A stretch of DNA of 22,818 bases, taken from positions 1 to 22,818 of the forward strand of contig CAJMOO010000027.1 of assembly GCA_905215045.1 (NCBI GenBank). The letters are read 5' to 3'. The notes under the pieces are model-generated. The model worked only from the letters and a program-made list of their open reading frames with translations. It was not told where the DNA came from and made no database searches. A program made the position numbers and the translations under genes. Shown one piece after another: positions 6,884-15,320 of this stretch (positions are counted from its first letter, which is position 1; the number at the start of each line of letters is the position of its first letter). The DNA comes from an uncultured bacterium (GTDB lineage: Bacteria; Bacillota_A; Clostridia; Lachnospirales; Lachnospiraceae).

Positions 6884-8353
6884 TTAATCAAATTTCTGAA
6901 ATACACCCTTAAGTGCTGGATAAATTTCTCTAAACTGCTGGTACTTCGCCTCATACTTCGCAACAAGCTTGTCATCAGGTTCCACCGTATCCACAACTTT
7001 CACAAGCTGATCTGCTGCTTCCTGTACGCTGTCGTATTCTCCACATCCAACGGCTGCAAGCATCGCTCCTCCATATCCTGGACCTTCTTCGCTTTCGATC
7101 ACGTCGACTTTCAGATTCATCACATTTGCAATGATCTTCTTCCATAATGGGCTCTTAGCTCCACCGCCGCAGATCTTTGTGCGTTCAATCTTGATTCCAA
7201 GACTTCTTGCGACTTCCAGAGAATCACGAAGTCCAAATGCAACTCCTTCTAACACGGCCTGTGTCATTTCTTCTCTCGTTGTATCCATGGACATTCCGAT
7301 AAATGTTGCTCTGGCTTTTGGATCATTGTGTGGAGATCTCTCTCCCATTAGGTATGGAAGATAGAATACATGGTTTTCTCCAAGTTTGGTGATTCCTTCT
7401 TGTTCTTTGCTGTATTCTTTTGTCTTTAAGATCTCGTCCATCCACCATTTATTGCAGGATGCTGCACTTAACATGCATCCCATGAGGTGATAGTATCCAT
7501 CTGCGTGGTCAAAAGAATGTAAGGCATTGTTGGAATCTACACCAAATGTCTTACTGGAAATGAAGATCGTTCCAGATGTTCCAAGGGAAATGTTACACAT
7601 TCCATCTCCAACAGTTCCAGTTCCTACCGCTGCTGCCGCATTGTCTCCAGCTCCCGCGATGATCTTGACTTCTTTGGATAAACCAAGTTCTTCTGCAATA
7701 TCTTCTTTTAATGTTCCGACAACTTCATAACTTTCAAACAGTTTCGGAAGCTGTTCTTCACTCACTCCACAGATTTCCATCATCTGTTTTGACCAGCATT
7801 TATTCTTTACATCTAATAATAACATTCCGGATGCATCGGAATAGTCCGTGCAAAATGTTCCAGATAGTTTATATGCCAGATAATCTTTTGGCAGCATGAT
7901 CTTTTTGATCTTGTTGAAATTGTCTGGTTCATTTTCACGCATCCACAGGATCTTTGGTGCTGTAAATCCTGCGAAAGCGATGTTGGCTGTGTACTCGGAT
8001 AATTTATCTTTTCCAATCTCATTATTTAAATAATCTGTTTCTTTCTGTGTACGTCCATCATTCCATAGGATTGCAGGGCGAATCACATCATCATCTTCAT
8101 CTAAAACGACAAGTCCATGCATCTGCCCTCCAAAGCTGATCCCGGCAACCTGTGATTTATCACATTCGCTGATCAATTCTTTGATTCCTTCCATAGACTG
8201 ACTGTACCAGTCTTCTGGTTTCTGCTCAGACCATCCTGGATGCGGAAAATGCAACTCATATTCTTTGGAAACGATTTTTTTGATTCCGCCTTTTTCATCC
8301 ATTAACAGTAATTTCACTGCGGATGTTCCAAGGTCTACACCAATGTATAACAT
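6884..8353 (-). CDS. xylB: Xylulokinase (FGGY family carbohydrate kinase)
   Basis: A 489-residue FGGY kinase; the best fit is D-xylulose phosphorylation, linking xylose use to the pentose phosphate pathway. Seen: MLYIGVDLGTSAVKLLL phosphate-binding start, SFGGQMHGLV (the xylulokinase substrate loop), WNDGRTQKE, the catalytic-base region AGAGDNAAAAVG, and the FGGY-signature ATP site GGGAKSPLWKKIIANVM. The frame is open to 8377, but the ATG at 8353 has GGAGG 5 bases upstream. It follows an isomerase pseudogene and an AraC regulator on the same strand. That pseudogene belongs to the fucose/arabinose isomerase family, so the original substrate could have been another ketopentose. Confidence 0.9.
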   Translation of the reverse strand: MLYIGVDLGTSAVKLLLMDEKGGIKKIVSKEYELHFPHPGWSEQKPEDWYSQSMEGIKELISECDKSQVAGISFGGQMHGLVVLDEDDDVIRPAILWNDGRTQKETDYLNNEIGKDKLSEYTANIAFAGFTAPKILWMRENEPDNFNKIKKIMLPKDYLAYKLSGTFCTDYSDASGMLLLDVKNKCWSKQMMEICGVSEEQLPKLFESYEVVGTLKEDIAEELGLSKEVKIIAGAGDNAAAAVGTGTVGDGMCNISLGTSGTIFISSKTFGVDSNNALHSFDHADGYYHLMGCMLSAASCNKWWMDEILKTKEYSKEQEGITKLGENHVFYLPYLMGERSPHNDPKARATFIGMSMDTTREEMTQAVLEGVAFGLRDSLEVARSLGIKIERTKICGGGAKSPLWKKIIANVMNLKVDVIESEEGPGYGGAMLAAVGCGEYDSVQEAADQLVKVVDTVEPDDKLVAKYEAKYQQFREIYPALKGVFQKFD

Positions 8354-8367
8354 ACAAACCTCCGATC

Positions 8368-8862
8368 TTATCCCCAAGGATTTTCTGTTGGATATCTGAC
8401 TCCAGCTGGCTGATTGTATCCAATCTCTTCTACTGGAACTCCAACATATTTAAATACTTCATATAATGTTTTTCCGAAATTACCAAATGCTACAGCTCCA
8501 TGATGAGGGAAGTTTTTCTCGATCTCAACTCCTAAGTTGTATAACTGCTGGATTGGTGCATTGTATGCTAAGAAGTTTAATGGACGAGGCCCAAAACTGA
8601 TGATCTTTAAGCTGCTTAATCCAACGACAGCTCTTGCGATTGGTACAATTTCAGATTATAACTTGCGTTCAGCATACCACAATATGCATCTCCACGTCCA
8701 TCTAACAGATTATCTCCTCTTTCCTCTGCTGCTGCAAAGAACATTTTTGGTCCTTCAAAATGTTTGGCAAGTAATATTTCTGCGATTCACTGATAAACTT
8801 TCTGGGAAACAATCTCTGCTGACTGCTACGATTTCGATCTTTACTTTTGGCATATTACTCAT
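8368..8862 (-). pseudogene. L-fucose/L-arabinose isomerase family protein, decayed by three internal deletions
   Basis: Fragments of a protein normally near 490 residues are kept in order but in different frames. Segment 1 begins at the ATG at 8862 (with GGAG upstream) and reads MSNMPKVKIEIVAVSRDCFP then ESLSVNRR. Segment 2, in another frame, reads EILLAKHFEGPKMFFAAAEE, then GDNLLDGRGDAYCGMLNA. Segment 3 reads VPIARAVVGLSSLKIISFGP then NFLAYNAPIQQLYNLGVEIE. The last joins in frame to the C-terminal FPHHGAVAFGNFGKTLYEVF and ends GVRYPTENPWG. Junctions are near 8783, 8649 and 8515; about two thirds of the gene is gone. The remaining residues are well conserved, suggesting recent loss. The stop lies 14 bases before xylB, so it was the upstream operon partner. 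Confidence 0.85.
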
Positions 8863-8889
8863 TTGATTCTCCATCCTTTCCTTTTTTGA

Positions 8890-9009
8890 TCATTTTAATG
8901 TGATATTTTCTCCAACTAATCCACAAAACGCTCCAGGTATTTGAGTTTCTTCATGTGCGATCAGCCATTTATTCTGTGCAGTTAAAAGTTTGTCTTCTCC
9001 ATTTATCAC
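8890..9009 (-). pseudogene. Short orphan coding fragment upstream of the isomerase remnant
   Basis: A 39-codon open stretch ends at TGA 8890-8892 and reads, in part, GEDKLLTAQNKWLIAHEETQ followed by IPGAFCGLVGENITLK. The composition looks like real protein and it has a GTG at its head, but there is no Shine-Dalgarno and a stop codon comes directly before it. An extended -10 (TGTTATAAT, 9017-9025) lies just upstream. I do not recognise the family. It is probably the tail of another gene lost from this sugar locus. Confidence 0.4.
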
Positions 9010-9045
9010 TTATAAGATTATAACAATATGCTTTTGTTTTCTCGA

Positions 9046-9894
9046 CTAATTACTTATCTTGTTTATGGCACTTTTTTGTCTTTTTCGAAATTCAGCAGGC
9101 ATGATCCCATACTTTTTATAAAAAGCTTTAGAAAATGCTTTGTTATTTGGAAATCCATTTTCCATGGAAATATCACTGATCGTCATCTTTGTCTCTATCA
9201 GCTGTCTGTACCCATGTTCAGTGCGGATTGCCTGCAAATAGTCTTTATAATTGATTCCTGCATATTTTTGAAACATTCGGGATAAATAGGATGGAGAATA
9301 CCCGAAAATCTCTGCAAGTCTTGCCAAAGATAATTCGTCTTTGTAATGTTCTTTCATGTAATCTGTAATCACAGATAACTTGGTTAACTGCTTGTGTTGA
9401 TGTAAAATATCTGGGTGTACATTAATCTCACGGTATCTTGTAACCATCAGATATAACATATCATAAAACAGGCTTTGAATCTTCAGATCATAGCCACAAT
9501 GCTTATCAGAATATGCCATATACATCTCACAGATCATTTCCATGAGCTGTTCATCCTGTGCCTGCGGGGCATGGGCGAAGCAAATGAACTGATCCCCAGT
9601 GTAGTATTTTTCAAACATATTAAGCGGCATCTGGAGCACAACAGTCATATTTTCTTTTGGTGCATGAATGGAATGCACTTCGTTGGAATTGACAATAATA
9701 AAATCTCCACATTCCAGTAAATACTCCTGATCGTTTAAATAAAACTCCAGCGTTCCCTGAAAGACCGCAAAGATCTCGATCGATCTGTGCCAATGTTTTT
9801 CTCTGATATAATTACCATCTCTGCCTTCAAAAAGGAACATCTTAAATGGAAGATCCTTATTCGGCATGATCAGTTCATGTTGAATCTCTGTCAT
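9046..9894 (-). CDS. AraC-family transcriptional regulator
   Basis: A 282-residue two-domain regulator. The N-terminal half is a cupin-type sensing domain (REKHWHRSIEIFAVFQGTLEF, LLECGDFIIVNSNEVHSIHA), which in this family binds a sugar. The C-terminal 100 residues are the double helix-turn-helix: LARLAEIFGYSPSYLSRMFQ, then ISDISMENGFPNNKAFSKAFYKKYGIMPAEFRK. An AAAAGGA site precedes the ATG. It lies directly upstream of, and in line with, the isomerase remnant and xylB, so it probably controlled this pentose locus. A small leader ORF lies upstream. Confidence 0.9.
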   Translation of the reverse strand: MTEIQHELIMPNKDLPFKMFLFEGRDGNYIREKHWHRSIEIFAVFQGTLEFYLNDQEYLLECGDFIIVNSNEVHSIHAPKENMTVVLQMPLNMFEKYYTGDQFICFAHAPQAQDEQLMEMICEMYMAYSDKHCGYDLKIQSLFYDMLYLMVTRYREINVHPDILHQHKQLTKLSVITDYMKEHYKDELSLARLAEIFGYSPSYLSRMFQKYAGINYKDYLQAIRTEHGYRQLIETKMTISDISMENGFPNNKAFSKAFYKKYGIMPAEFRKRQKSAINKISN

Positions 9895-9937
9895 CGCTTT
9901 ATCCTTTTCTTATCCTCATGGATATCCTTTTATTTTG

Positions 9938-9979
9938 TCACAACCATCGATAATAAAACTGATAATATTCGTTTTTCAT
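9938..9979 (-). CDS. Possible 13-residue leader peptide upstream of the AraC gene
   Basis: The minus strand carries GAGGAGGA, 5 bases, then an ATG opening the peptide MKNEYYQFYYRWL. The ribosome binding site is stronger than that of the AraC gene itself, and 6 of 13 residues are aromatic (four Tyr, one Phe, one Trp). A second mini-ORF, MRIRKG, lies between it and the AraC start, its TAA ending 4 bases before the AraC ATG. Upstream is a TATAAT box near 10040. Translation-based control of the regulator is possible but unproven. Confidence 0.4.
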   Translation of the reverse strand: MKNEYYQFYYRWL

Positions 9980-10171
9980 ACTCTTCCTCCTCGAATATTT
10001 GTAAATCTTTCTCTTTTTTTGCAACGATTCAATACTCAAATTATACAATAAATTCTAGCTGACCGAAATAGATCTTTATCAATTCCAATTCTTTATTTTT
10101 TCTTTCTCTTTCCATCTGTTCCATCTTGCGTTATACTTATTTTAGTTTAAAAATCAGAAGGGAGTTTTTTC

Positions 10172-11083
10172 ATGAAAAAACCAGCATTAGTAATTCTGGC
10201 TGCCGGTATGGGAAGCCGTTATGGAGGATTAAAACAGATGGACCCTATGGATTCGATGGGACATGCGATCATTGATTATTCCATCTATGATGCAAAACGT
10301 GCCGGATTCGGTAAGGTAGTCTTTGTGATAAAGAAAGCAATTGAGAAAGATTTTAAAGAAACTGTTGGAGCAAGGGTTCCTGAAGGAATGGAAGTATGTT
10401 ATGCATATCAGGAAGTAGATGCATTACCAGAAGGTTATAATGTCCCAGAAGGACGTGTGAAACCTTGGGGAACTGCACATGCTGTTTTATGTGCAAAACC
10501 ATTTATCAATGAACCATTTGCCGTGATCAACGCAGATGACTATTATGGTGTTGATGGATATAAAGTCATGGCTGATTTCCTTACAAGCCATGAAGAGAAA
10601 GATGGAAAGGCACCATTTGCAATGGTGGGATATCATCTTGGAAATACAGTTACAGAGAATGGATACGTATCCAGAGGTGTCTGTGAAGTTGATGACAACC
10701 ACCAGTTACTTTCTATCACAGAAAGAACTCATATCGAAAAACGTGAAGATCATGCAGAATTCACAGAAGATGACGGTGCAACTTGGGCATCGCTTCCATT
10801 TGATACTTTAGTGTCCATGAACTTCTTTGGATTCCAGCCTATGATCATGGACGAGTTAGAAAAAGGATTCCCTGCTTTCCTTGATCAAGCGATCAAAGAG
10901 AATCCATTAAAAGGTGAATACTTTATTCCTAGTGTCGCAAGTGACCTGTTACATGATGGAAAAGCCTCTCTTGAAGTGCTTGTATCTAAAGATCAGTGGT
11001 ATGGTGTTACATATCCAGAAGATAAACAGAGCGTTATTGATGCTTTAGCTGCTTTAAGAGAAAATGGTACTTATAAATTTTAA
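10172..11083 (+). CDS. Sugar nucleotidyltransferase (NTP_transferase family)
   Basis: A 303-residue nucleotidyltransferase. The N-terminal Rossmann-like signature ILAAGMGSRYGGLKQMDPM (from residue 8) binds the nucleotide, and VINADDYYG carries the metal-binding acidic residues; GTAHAVLCAK is the usual sugar-phosphate region. It has the length of glucose-1-phosphate uridylyl- or thymidylyltransferases, but the YGGLKQMDP variant marks a separate clade whose substrate I cannot give; MurNAc- or hexose-1-phosphate activation would be reasonable. The AAGGGAG site precedes ATG at 7 bases, and a weak promoter (TTTCCA-17-TATACT) ends near 10136. Monocistronic and followed by a strong terminator. Confidence 0.82.
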   Translation: MKKPALVILAAGMGSRYGGLKQMDPMDSMGHAIIDYSIYDAKRAGFGKVVFVIKKAIEKDFKETVGARVPEGMEVCYAYQEVDALPEGYNVPEGRVKPWGTAHAVLCAKPFINEPFAVINADDYYGVDGYKVMADFLTSHEEKDGKAPFAMVGYHLGNTVTENGYVSRGVCEVDDNHQLLSITERTHIEKREDHAEFTEDDGATWASLPFDTLVSMNFFGFQPMIMDELEKGFPAFLDQAIKENPLKGEYFIPSVASDLLHDGKASLEVLVSKDQWYGVTYPEDKQSVIDALAALRENGTYKF

Positions 11084-11112
11084 TACCGTTAAATATTCAT
11101 TTGTAAAAGCAA

Positions 11113-11166
11113 AAAAATATCAGCCAGTTTGAATTCATCTTTTCTTCCAAACTGGCTGATATTTTT
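11113..11166. terminator. Bidirectional terminator
   Basis: An 18-bp perfect stem joins 11113-11130 and 11149-11166 (core ATCAGCCAGTTT/AAACTGGCTGAT), with A-rich left and T-rich right ends. It lies between the convergent nucleotidyltransferase and 3D-domain genes and can serve both. Confidence 0.9.
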
Positions 11167-11196
11167 ACGCTATATTTTATAATCATCATTCGTATC

Positions 11197-11598
11197 TTAA
11201 TTTACCTTATAAACTTTAACACCTGTTTTCTTACCAAATCTCTTTGTCTGTTTATGAGATTTAAAGAACACATCGATATGTTTTCCTTTGACACCGCCTC
11301 CGACATCTTCGGCTACGTATGTTTTTCCATTGATCTGTACTTTTGATCCTAATTTGATCTTTCTTTTATCTACAGCAATAGTTCTTCCCTGTTTTGCTTT
11401 CTTTCCAGAAGCTGTTCTTGTTCCCCATTTTCCACTGCATTTTTTACATCCGCAGTATGCTGTTAATTTGTATTTTCCTAAGTATTGTACTTCGTTATCT
11501 TCTGCTTTGGTTGAAGTTGATCCTGTAAAGATGATTCCTGATGCTACAACTAACATCGCAATCACTACTAACAATTTCTTCTTCATAACTTTCAGCAT
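11197..11598 (-). CDS. Secreted 3D-domain protein (YocH/YabE C-terminal-like)
   Basis: A 133-residue exported protein. Residues 1-32 form a signal peptide (MLKVMKKKLLVVIAMLVV, ending near TSTKAE). The rest is a 3D domain, a double-psi beta barrel with three conserved aspartates, here D77 (TIAVD), D98 (AEDVGGG) and D109 (HIDVFF). In Bacillus YocH and Rpf/Sps proteins this fold is linked to peptidoglycan cleavage. Two CxxC-like turns (YCGCKKC) follow the first strand. There is no LysM or SH3 wall-binding domain, so it is a minimal form. The ATG at 11598 is chosen because AGAGG lies 5 bases before it; an ATG at 11586 is less well placed. Confidence 0.85.
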   Translation of the reverse strand: MLKVMKKKLLVVIAMLVVASGIIFTGSTSTKAEDNEVQYLGKYKLTAYCGCKKCSGKWGTRTASGKKAKQGRTIAVDKRKIKLGSKVQINGKTYVAEDVGGGVKGKHIDVFFKSHKQTKRFGKKTGVKVYKVN

Positions 11599-11636
11599 AT
11601 AAACCTCTTTCTGTGCTCAATAGTTTCTTAAACTTC

Positions 11637-11703
11637 GAAACAATTTTGTAACATTTTCGAAATCTATGTTTCATACTTTACCCGATATCCATCAATATGT
11701 CAA
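11637..11703 (-). promoter_or_regulatory. Promoter of the 3D-domain gene with WalR-like site
   Basis: TTGACA (11698-11703), 17 bases, TAAAGT (11675-11680) on the minus strand. Downstream in the leader, TGTTAC-AAAAT-TGTTTC (11653-11637) resembles the WalR direct repeat TGTWAH-N5-TGTWAH with one mismatch. yocH of Bacillus subtilis is a classic WalRK target, which makes the match suggestive, although a site downstream of the start would favour repression. Confidence 0.55.
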
Positions 11704-11837
11704 CCTTTGTACTCGATAAAATACAATTTATTTCCAATATATGTAAGTTTGTTATTACAAATTTATTAACTTATACGATTTGTTTTTTATATATTTGTAT
11801 AAAATATTTCTATTTTTCATTGCGTTTTTTCCATCAA

Positions 11838-11863
11838 AAAAAGAAGCGGAAAACCGCTTCTTT
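11838..11863 (-). terminator. Terminator of the rpe-mrp operon
   Basis: AAAGAAGCGG (11840-11849) and CCGCTTCTTT (11854-11863) form a 10-bp stem with a four-base loop, followed on the minus strand by a run of seven T before GATGG. It is a canonical intrinsic terminator 14 bases past the Mrp gene stop. Confidence 0.92.
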
Positions 11864-11876
11864 ACGTTGTTTCTTC

Positions 11877-12701
11877 TTATAAAATGATATCCATTACACC
11901 ATCTAAGTAAATATTTTCCACATCCTCGATCAGCCCTGCGTCACATGCCTGTGTTAATTTTGGATCAATTGGAAGTTTTCCGAGTACTGGAATGTTAAAC
12001 TTCTCAGAAATTTCTTCAATATGACTGTCTCCAAATACCTTGATCTCTTTGCCGCAATCTGGACATTTGATGTAGCTCATGTTCTCAATCAGACCCAGAA
12101 CTGGTACATTCATCATGTTCGCCATATTCACAGCTTTCTCCACGATCATTCCTACTAATTCCTGTGGAGTTGCAACGACAACGATTCCATCTAATGGAAT
12201 AGACTGGAAAACTGTTAATGGAACTTCTCCGGTTCCTGGTGGCATGTCCACAAACATCACATCAATGTCTTTCCATAATGTCTTACCCCAGAACTGTTTT
12301 ACAACGTCTGCTACAACTGGACCTCTCCAGATCACTGGCTGTGTTTCTTCTTCTAACATTAAGTTTAAGGATACAACTTCGATTCCGAAATTTGTCATTG
12401 CTGGAAGAATGATTCCTTCTGCATTTCCTAATAATCTCTCATGAAGTCCAAATGCCTGCGGGATGGATGGTCCTGTGACATCCGCATCAAGAATTGCTGT
12501 ATGCAACCCTTTTCTCATTGCTGCGACTCCTAATAAAGAAGTTGTCATGGATTTACCTACGCCACCTTTTCCACTGACGATACCGATAACCTTCTTTACT
12601 TTACTTTCTCTATATAATGGTTCAAGAAAATCTGTTTTCTCCTGTGTTCTGCTTCCGCAGTTTGCACTACAACTGCTGCAGTCATGACTACATTCACTCA
12701 T
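11877..12701 (-). CDS. Mrp/NBP35-family iron-sulfur carrier ATPase (ApbC-like)
   Basis: A 274-residue P-loop ATPase of the MinD/Mrp class, which carries [4Fe-4S] clusters to apoproteins. The deviant Walker A GKGGVGKS is at 44-51, preceded by VKKVIGIVS. DADVTGPSIP and MFVDMPPGTGE are Mrp hallmarks, and the bridging-cluster CxxC is CPDCGKE near residue 217. It also has an N-terminal cysteine cluster (C4, C8, C11, C15), as in eukaryotic NBP35-like forms. The start lies 2 bases past the rpe stop, with GGAGG in the end of rpe, so the two are translationally coupled. It could supply the local [4Fe-4S] enzymes, for example NadA. Confidence 0.92.
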   Translation of the reverse strand: MSECSHDCSSCSANCGSRTQEKTDFLEPLYRESKVKKVIGIVSGKGGVGKSMTTSLLGVAAMRKGLHTAILDADVTGPSIPQAFGLHERLLGNAEGIILPAMTNFGIEVVSLNLMLEEETQPVIWRGPVVADVVKQFWGKTLWKDIDVMFVDMPPGTGEVPLTVFQSIPLDGIVVVATPQELVGMIVEKAVNMANMMNVPVLGLIENMSYIKCPDCGKEIKVFGDSHIEEISEKFNIPVLGKLPIDPKLTQACDAGLIEDVENIYLDGVMDIIL

Positions 12702-12703
12702 TT

Positions 12704-13360
12704 TTACGCCTCCATAGCTTCTAAAATATCTTTTGCACTAGATGCAATATCACCGTTAAATACAGCGGATCCTGCTACAAATACGTTTGCTCCACATTCT
12801 TTGACATGTGCTACGTTCTTTGCTGAGATTCCTCCATCTACTTCAATATCGATATCCAGTCCTTTTTCATTGATGATCGCTCGTAATTCTTTGATCTTGT
12901 CATCCATCTTCGCAATATAAGACTGTCCGCCATAACCTGGGTTTACAGTCATGATCAGTACCATATCTAATTCTTCCAATACATAATCTAATGCAGATAA
13001 TGGCGTTGCTGGATTCAAGGCTACTCCAACTTTTAATCCTTTCGCTTTTACCTGCTGGATCGCTCTATGAAGATGTTTTGTTGCTTCTGCGTGAAGAGTG
13101 ATCAGATCAGCTCCTGCTTCTGCAAAATCATCAATATATCTTCCTGGTTCTTCAATCATTAAATGTACATCAAATAAAGCTTCTGTCTCTTTACGAAGTG
13201 ATTTAATCACTGGAAGTCCCAAGGAAATATTAGGTACGAACATTCCATCCATAACATCAATATGCACCCATTTTGCACCTGCTTTTACTGCTTCTTTTAC
13301 ATCTGCTCCAAGATTCGCAAAATCTGCTGACAAAATTGATGGGGATAAAATATAATCCAT
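12704..13360 (-). CDS. rpe: Ribulose-phosphate 3-epimerase
   Basis: Interconverts ribulose 5-phosphate and xylulose 5-phosphate in the pentose phosphate pathway. The 218-residue TIM barrel has SPSILSADFANLG, the metal-binding HIDVMDG, HLMIEEP, VNPGYGGQSYI and the phosphate/metal strand IEVDGGIS. Product and length are typical. Together with xylB in this window it would feed xylulose 5-phosphate into central metabolism, though the two are not in one operon. A weak promoter (TAGACT-17-TATACT) lies near 13403-13431. First gene of an operon with the Mrp carrier. Confidence 0.96.
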   Translation of the reverse strand: MDYILSPSILSADFANLGADVKEAVKAGAKWVHIDVMDGMFVPNISLGLPVIKSLRKETEALFDVHLMIEEPGRYIDDFAEAGADLITLHAEATKHLHRAIQQVKAKGLKVGVALNPATPLSALDYVLEELDMVLIMTVNPGYGGQSYIAKMDDKIKELRAIINEKGLDIDIEVDGGISAKNVAHVKECGANVFVAGSAVFNGDIASSAKDILEAMEA

Positions 13361-13442
13361 AACTCATTTCTCCTTTACACACCTGTTTTTAGCACTCTTT
13401 TTAGTATAACGTATTGTTTATAACAAGTCTAGTTACTATCAA

Positions 13443-13485
13443 AAAAAGAACCTTCTTATTTTAGTTCTTTCAGAAGGTTCTTTTT
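13443..13485 (-). terminator. Terminator of the Na/Pi transporter gene
   Basis: AAAAAGAACCTTCT (13443-13456) and AGAAGGTTCTTTTT (13472-13485) form a 14-bp stem. Read on the minus strand it comes 18 bases past the transporter stop and ends in a T run. Confidence 0.88.
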
Positions 13486-13503
13486 GAATTTTATGTAATT
13501 GTT

Positions 13504-15144
13504 TTACCCACGTTCAATGATCTTTGCCATCTGTTTCGCAACATTCCATGTATGATCACCGATACGCTCAAAGTCTGTTAACATTTCAGAGAAAATGATG
13601 CATGCTTCATCATTACATTCTCCTCTGTTGATACGTTCCAAGTGACTTTCGTAGAATTCTTCTGTCTTCTGATCGATAAAGTTCTCAGAATCATGAACTT
13701 TCTGAAGCCATTCCTGCGTATCCTCTGGTACCTTAGAAATGTTATGGAACATTTTTTCACAGATCATTTTCATTTCTTCCATCTGCTGTTTTGCGTCATC
13801 TGAAAATACAATATGTTTTTCTTCGATCAACTTTGTATAATCACAAATATTAACTGCATGATCTCCAATTCGTTCGATATTACTTGTCATATCAAGATAT
13901 GAACCGATATTTTTTGAAGCTTTAACATTCGTTTCATGCGCCATCATCTTTGCTGCGGCTCTTGAAATTTCTTTGTTCAGATAATCAATATAATCTTCTC
14001 TTTTATCAACATCACCTAAGAATCTGCTGCTTCCTGCCAAAAATGCATCAAAACTTTCTTCTACATTGACTCTTGCCATCTCAAGCATTCTCTGAATTTC
14101 ATTTCTTAAGTTCTGTAAGTTGATCGCTGATGTACCAAATGTTGCATCCACTCTTGTATCAACTGATTTGATGTATTTTAAATGTTTGTGATGTTCTTTC
14201 TCTTCTGCTTTCTCTGGAAGGATCTTGGTTGCAAGTTTTGCCAGATAATTTCCAAATGGGATCAGCAGGATGGTTGTACTGATATTAAATAATGTATGCA
14301 TATTGGCAATCTGTTTTGTAATACTGCTTCCACTGAATCCTGCCACATAATTTGTCAAAGGTGTCACTAAACATAAAATTGTAAAAATGGCTGTTCCGAT
14401 AATATTGAAGCTTAGATGAATGATCGTTGCTCTCTTCGCACTTCTCTCTGTTCCGATCGATGCTAAGATCGCTGTAATACATGTACCGATATTCTGTCCA
14501 AATAATACAAAGGCTGCATCATGGAAACTGATCACTCCGCTTAATGCTAATGCCTGCAGGATACCTACAGAAGCTGAAGATGACTGGATGACCGCTGTAA
14601 AGATCATACCTGCGATGATTCCGATCAATGGATTTGAGAATCTTGTCATCAGGTTGATAAATGGTGGATACTCACGAAGTGGTATCATGGAATCTCCCAT
14701 CATGTTCATTCCAACAAATAAAATACCAAGTCCTGCAATGATTTCTCCGACAAACTGTACTTTTTCATTCTTTGAAAATACAACGATTGCTACACCGATA
14801 AACGCAATTAATGGTGCTAATGCCCCAACATCTAAGGCAATTAACTGTCCTGTAATTGTTGTACCAATATTAGCTCCCATGATGATCCATACAGCCTGAT
14901 TTAATGTCATCATTCCAGAGTTTACAAATCCTACGACCATTACCGTTGTAGCTGAGGATGACTGGATCACGGCTGTGATCAAAGCTCCTACGATAATACC
15001 TAAGAATCTATTGGATGTCAATTTTTCCAAAATGTCTTTCATTTTATTTCCGGCAACGGATTCTAATCCGTTACTCATCATCTGCATACCATATAGGAAT
15101 AATGCTAATCCTCCCAACAGACCTAAAATGTTTGTACTGCTCAC
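13504..15144 (-). CDS. Na/Pi cotransporter family protein with PhoU-like C-terminal domain
   Basis: A 546-residue protein with two halves. The first 310 residues form the membrane part with the two inverted Na/Pi-cotransporter repeats, each marked by a QSSSA motif (ITAVIQSSSATTVMVVGF and FTAVIQSSSASVGILQAL) and GANIGTT/GQNIGTC. The last 220 residues are a helical PhoU-like domain with the two typical ERIGDHAVNI and ERIGDHTWNV sequences. Proteins of this NptA/YjbB type move phosphate using a sodium gradient. It starts with GTG, seven bases after AAAGGAG. Monocistronic. Confidence 0.92.
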   Translation of the reverse strand: MSSTNILGLLGGLALFLYGMQMMSNGLESVAGNKMKDILEKLTSNRFLGIIVGALITAVIQSSSATTVMVVGFVNSGMMTLNQAVWIIMGANIGTTITGQLIALDVGALAPLIAFIGVAIVVFSKNEKVQFVGEIIAGLGILFVGMNMMGDSMIPLREYPPFINLMTRFSNPLIGIIAGMIFTAVIQSSSASVGILQALALSGVISFHDAAFVLFGQNIGTCITAILASIGTERSAKRATIIHLSFNIIGTAIFTILCLVTPLTNYVAGFSGSSITKQIANMHTLFNISTTILLIPFGNYLAKLATKILPEKAEEKEHHKHLKYIKSVDTRVDATFGTSAINLQNLRNEIQRMLEMARVNVEESFDAFLAGSSRFLGDVDKREDYIDYLNKEISRAAAKMMAHETNVKASKNIGSYLDMTSNIERIGDHAVNICDYTKLIEEKHIVFSDDAKQQMEEMKMICEKMFHNISKVPEDTQEWLQKVHDSENFIDQKTEEFYESHLERINRGECNDEACIIFSEMLTDFERIGDHTWNVAKQMAKIIERG

Positions 15145-15289
15145 TTTTTTTCTCCTTTAGTTGTTCTTTTCTTTACTTTTCTTTCACTTATTTTTTACAA
15201 CAGTTTTATTTTAACTTATTTAGGAGATGTGTTGTGTTAAATGTATGTAAAATTTTTTGTACTTTTATATGTTTATACTTTGTTTTTTA

Positions 15290-15318
15290 TTGAATTAATA
15301 TATGTTTTCTGTTAAAAT
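15290..15318 (+). promoter_or_regulatory. Promoter of the toxin mRNA
   Basis: TTGAAT (15290-15295), a 17-base spacer and TAAAAT (15313-15318) on the plus strand. Transcription should start near 15324, at the base of the first leader hairpin. Confidence 0.75.
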
Positions 15319-15320
15319 AA

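Noticed and set aside
8537..8866. A 109-codon open frame on the plus strand
   Set aside because: It lies antisense to the isomerase pseudogene, whose translated blocks are clearly conserved; the plus-strand product has no recognisable features and no ribosome binding site.
14420..14899. A 159-codon plus-strand open frame
   Set aside because: It is antisense to the membrane part of the Na/Pi transporter, whose motifs are intact, and reflects codon bias on the true coding strand.
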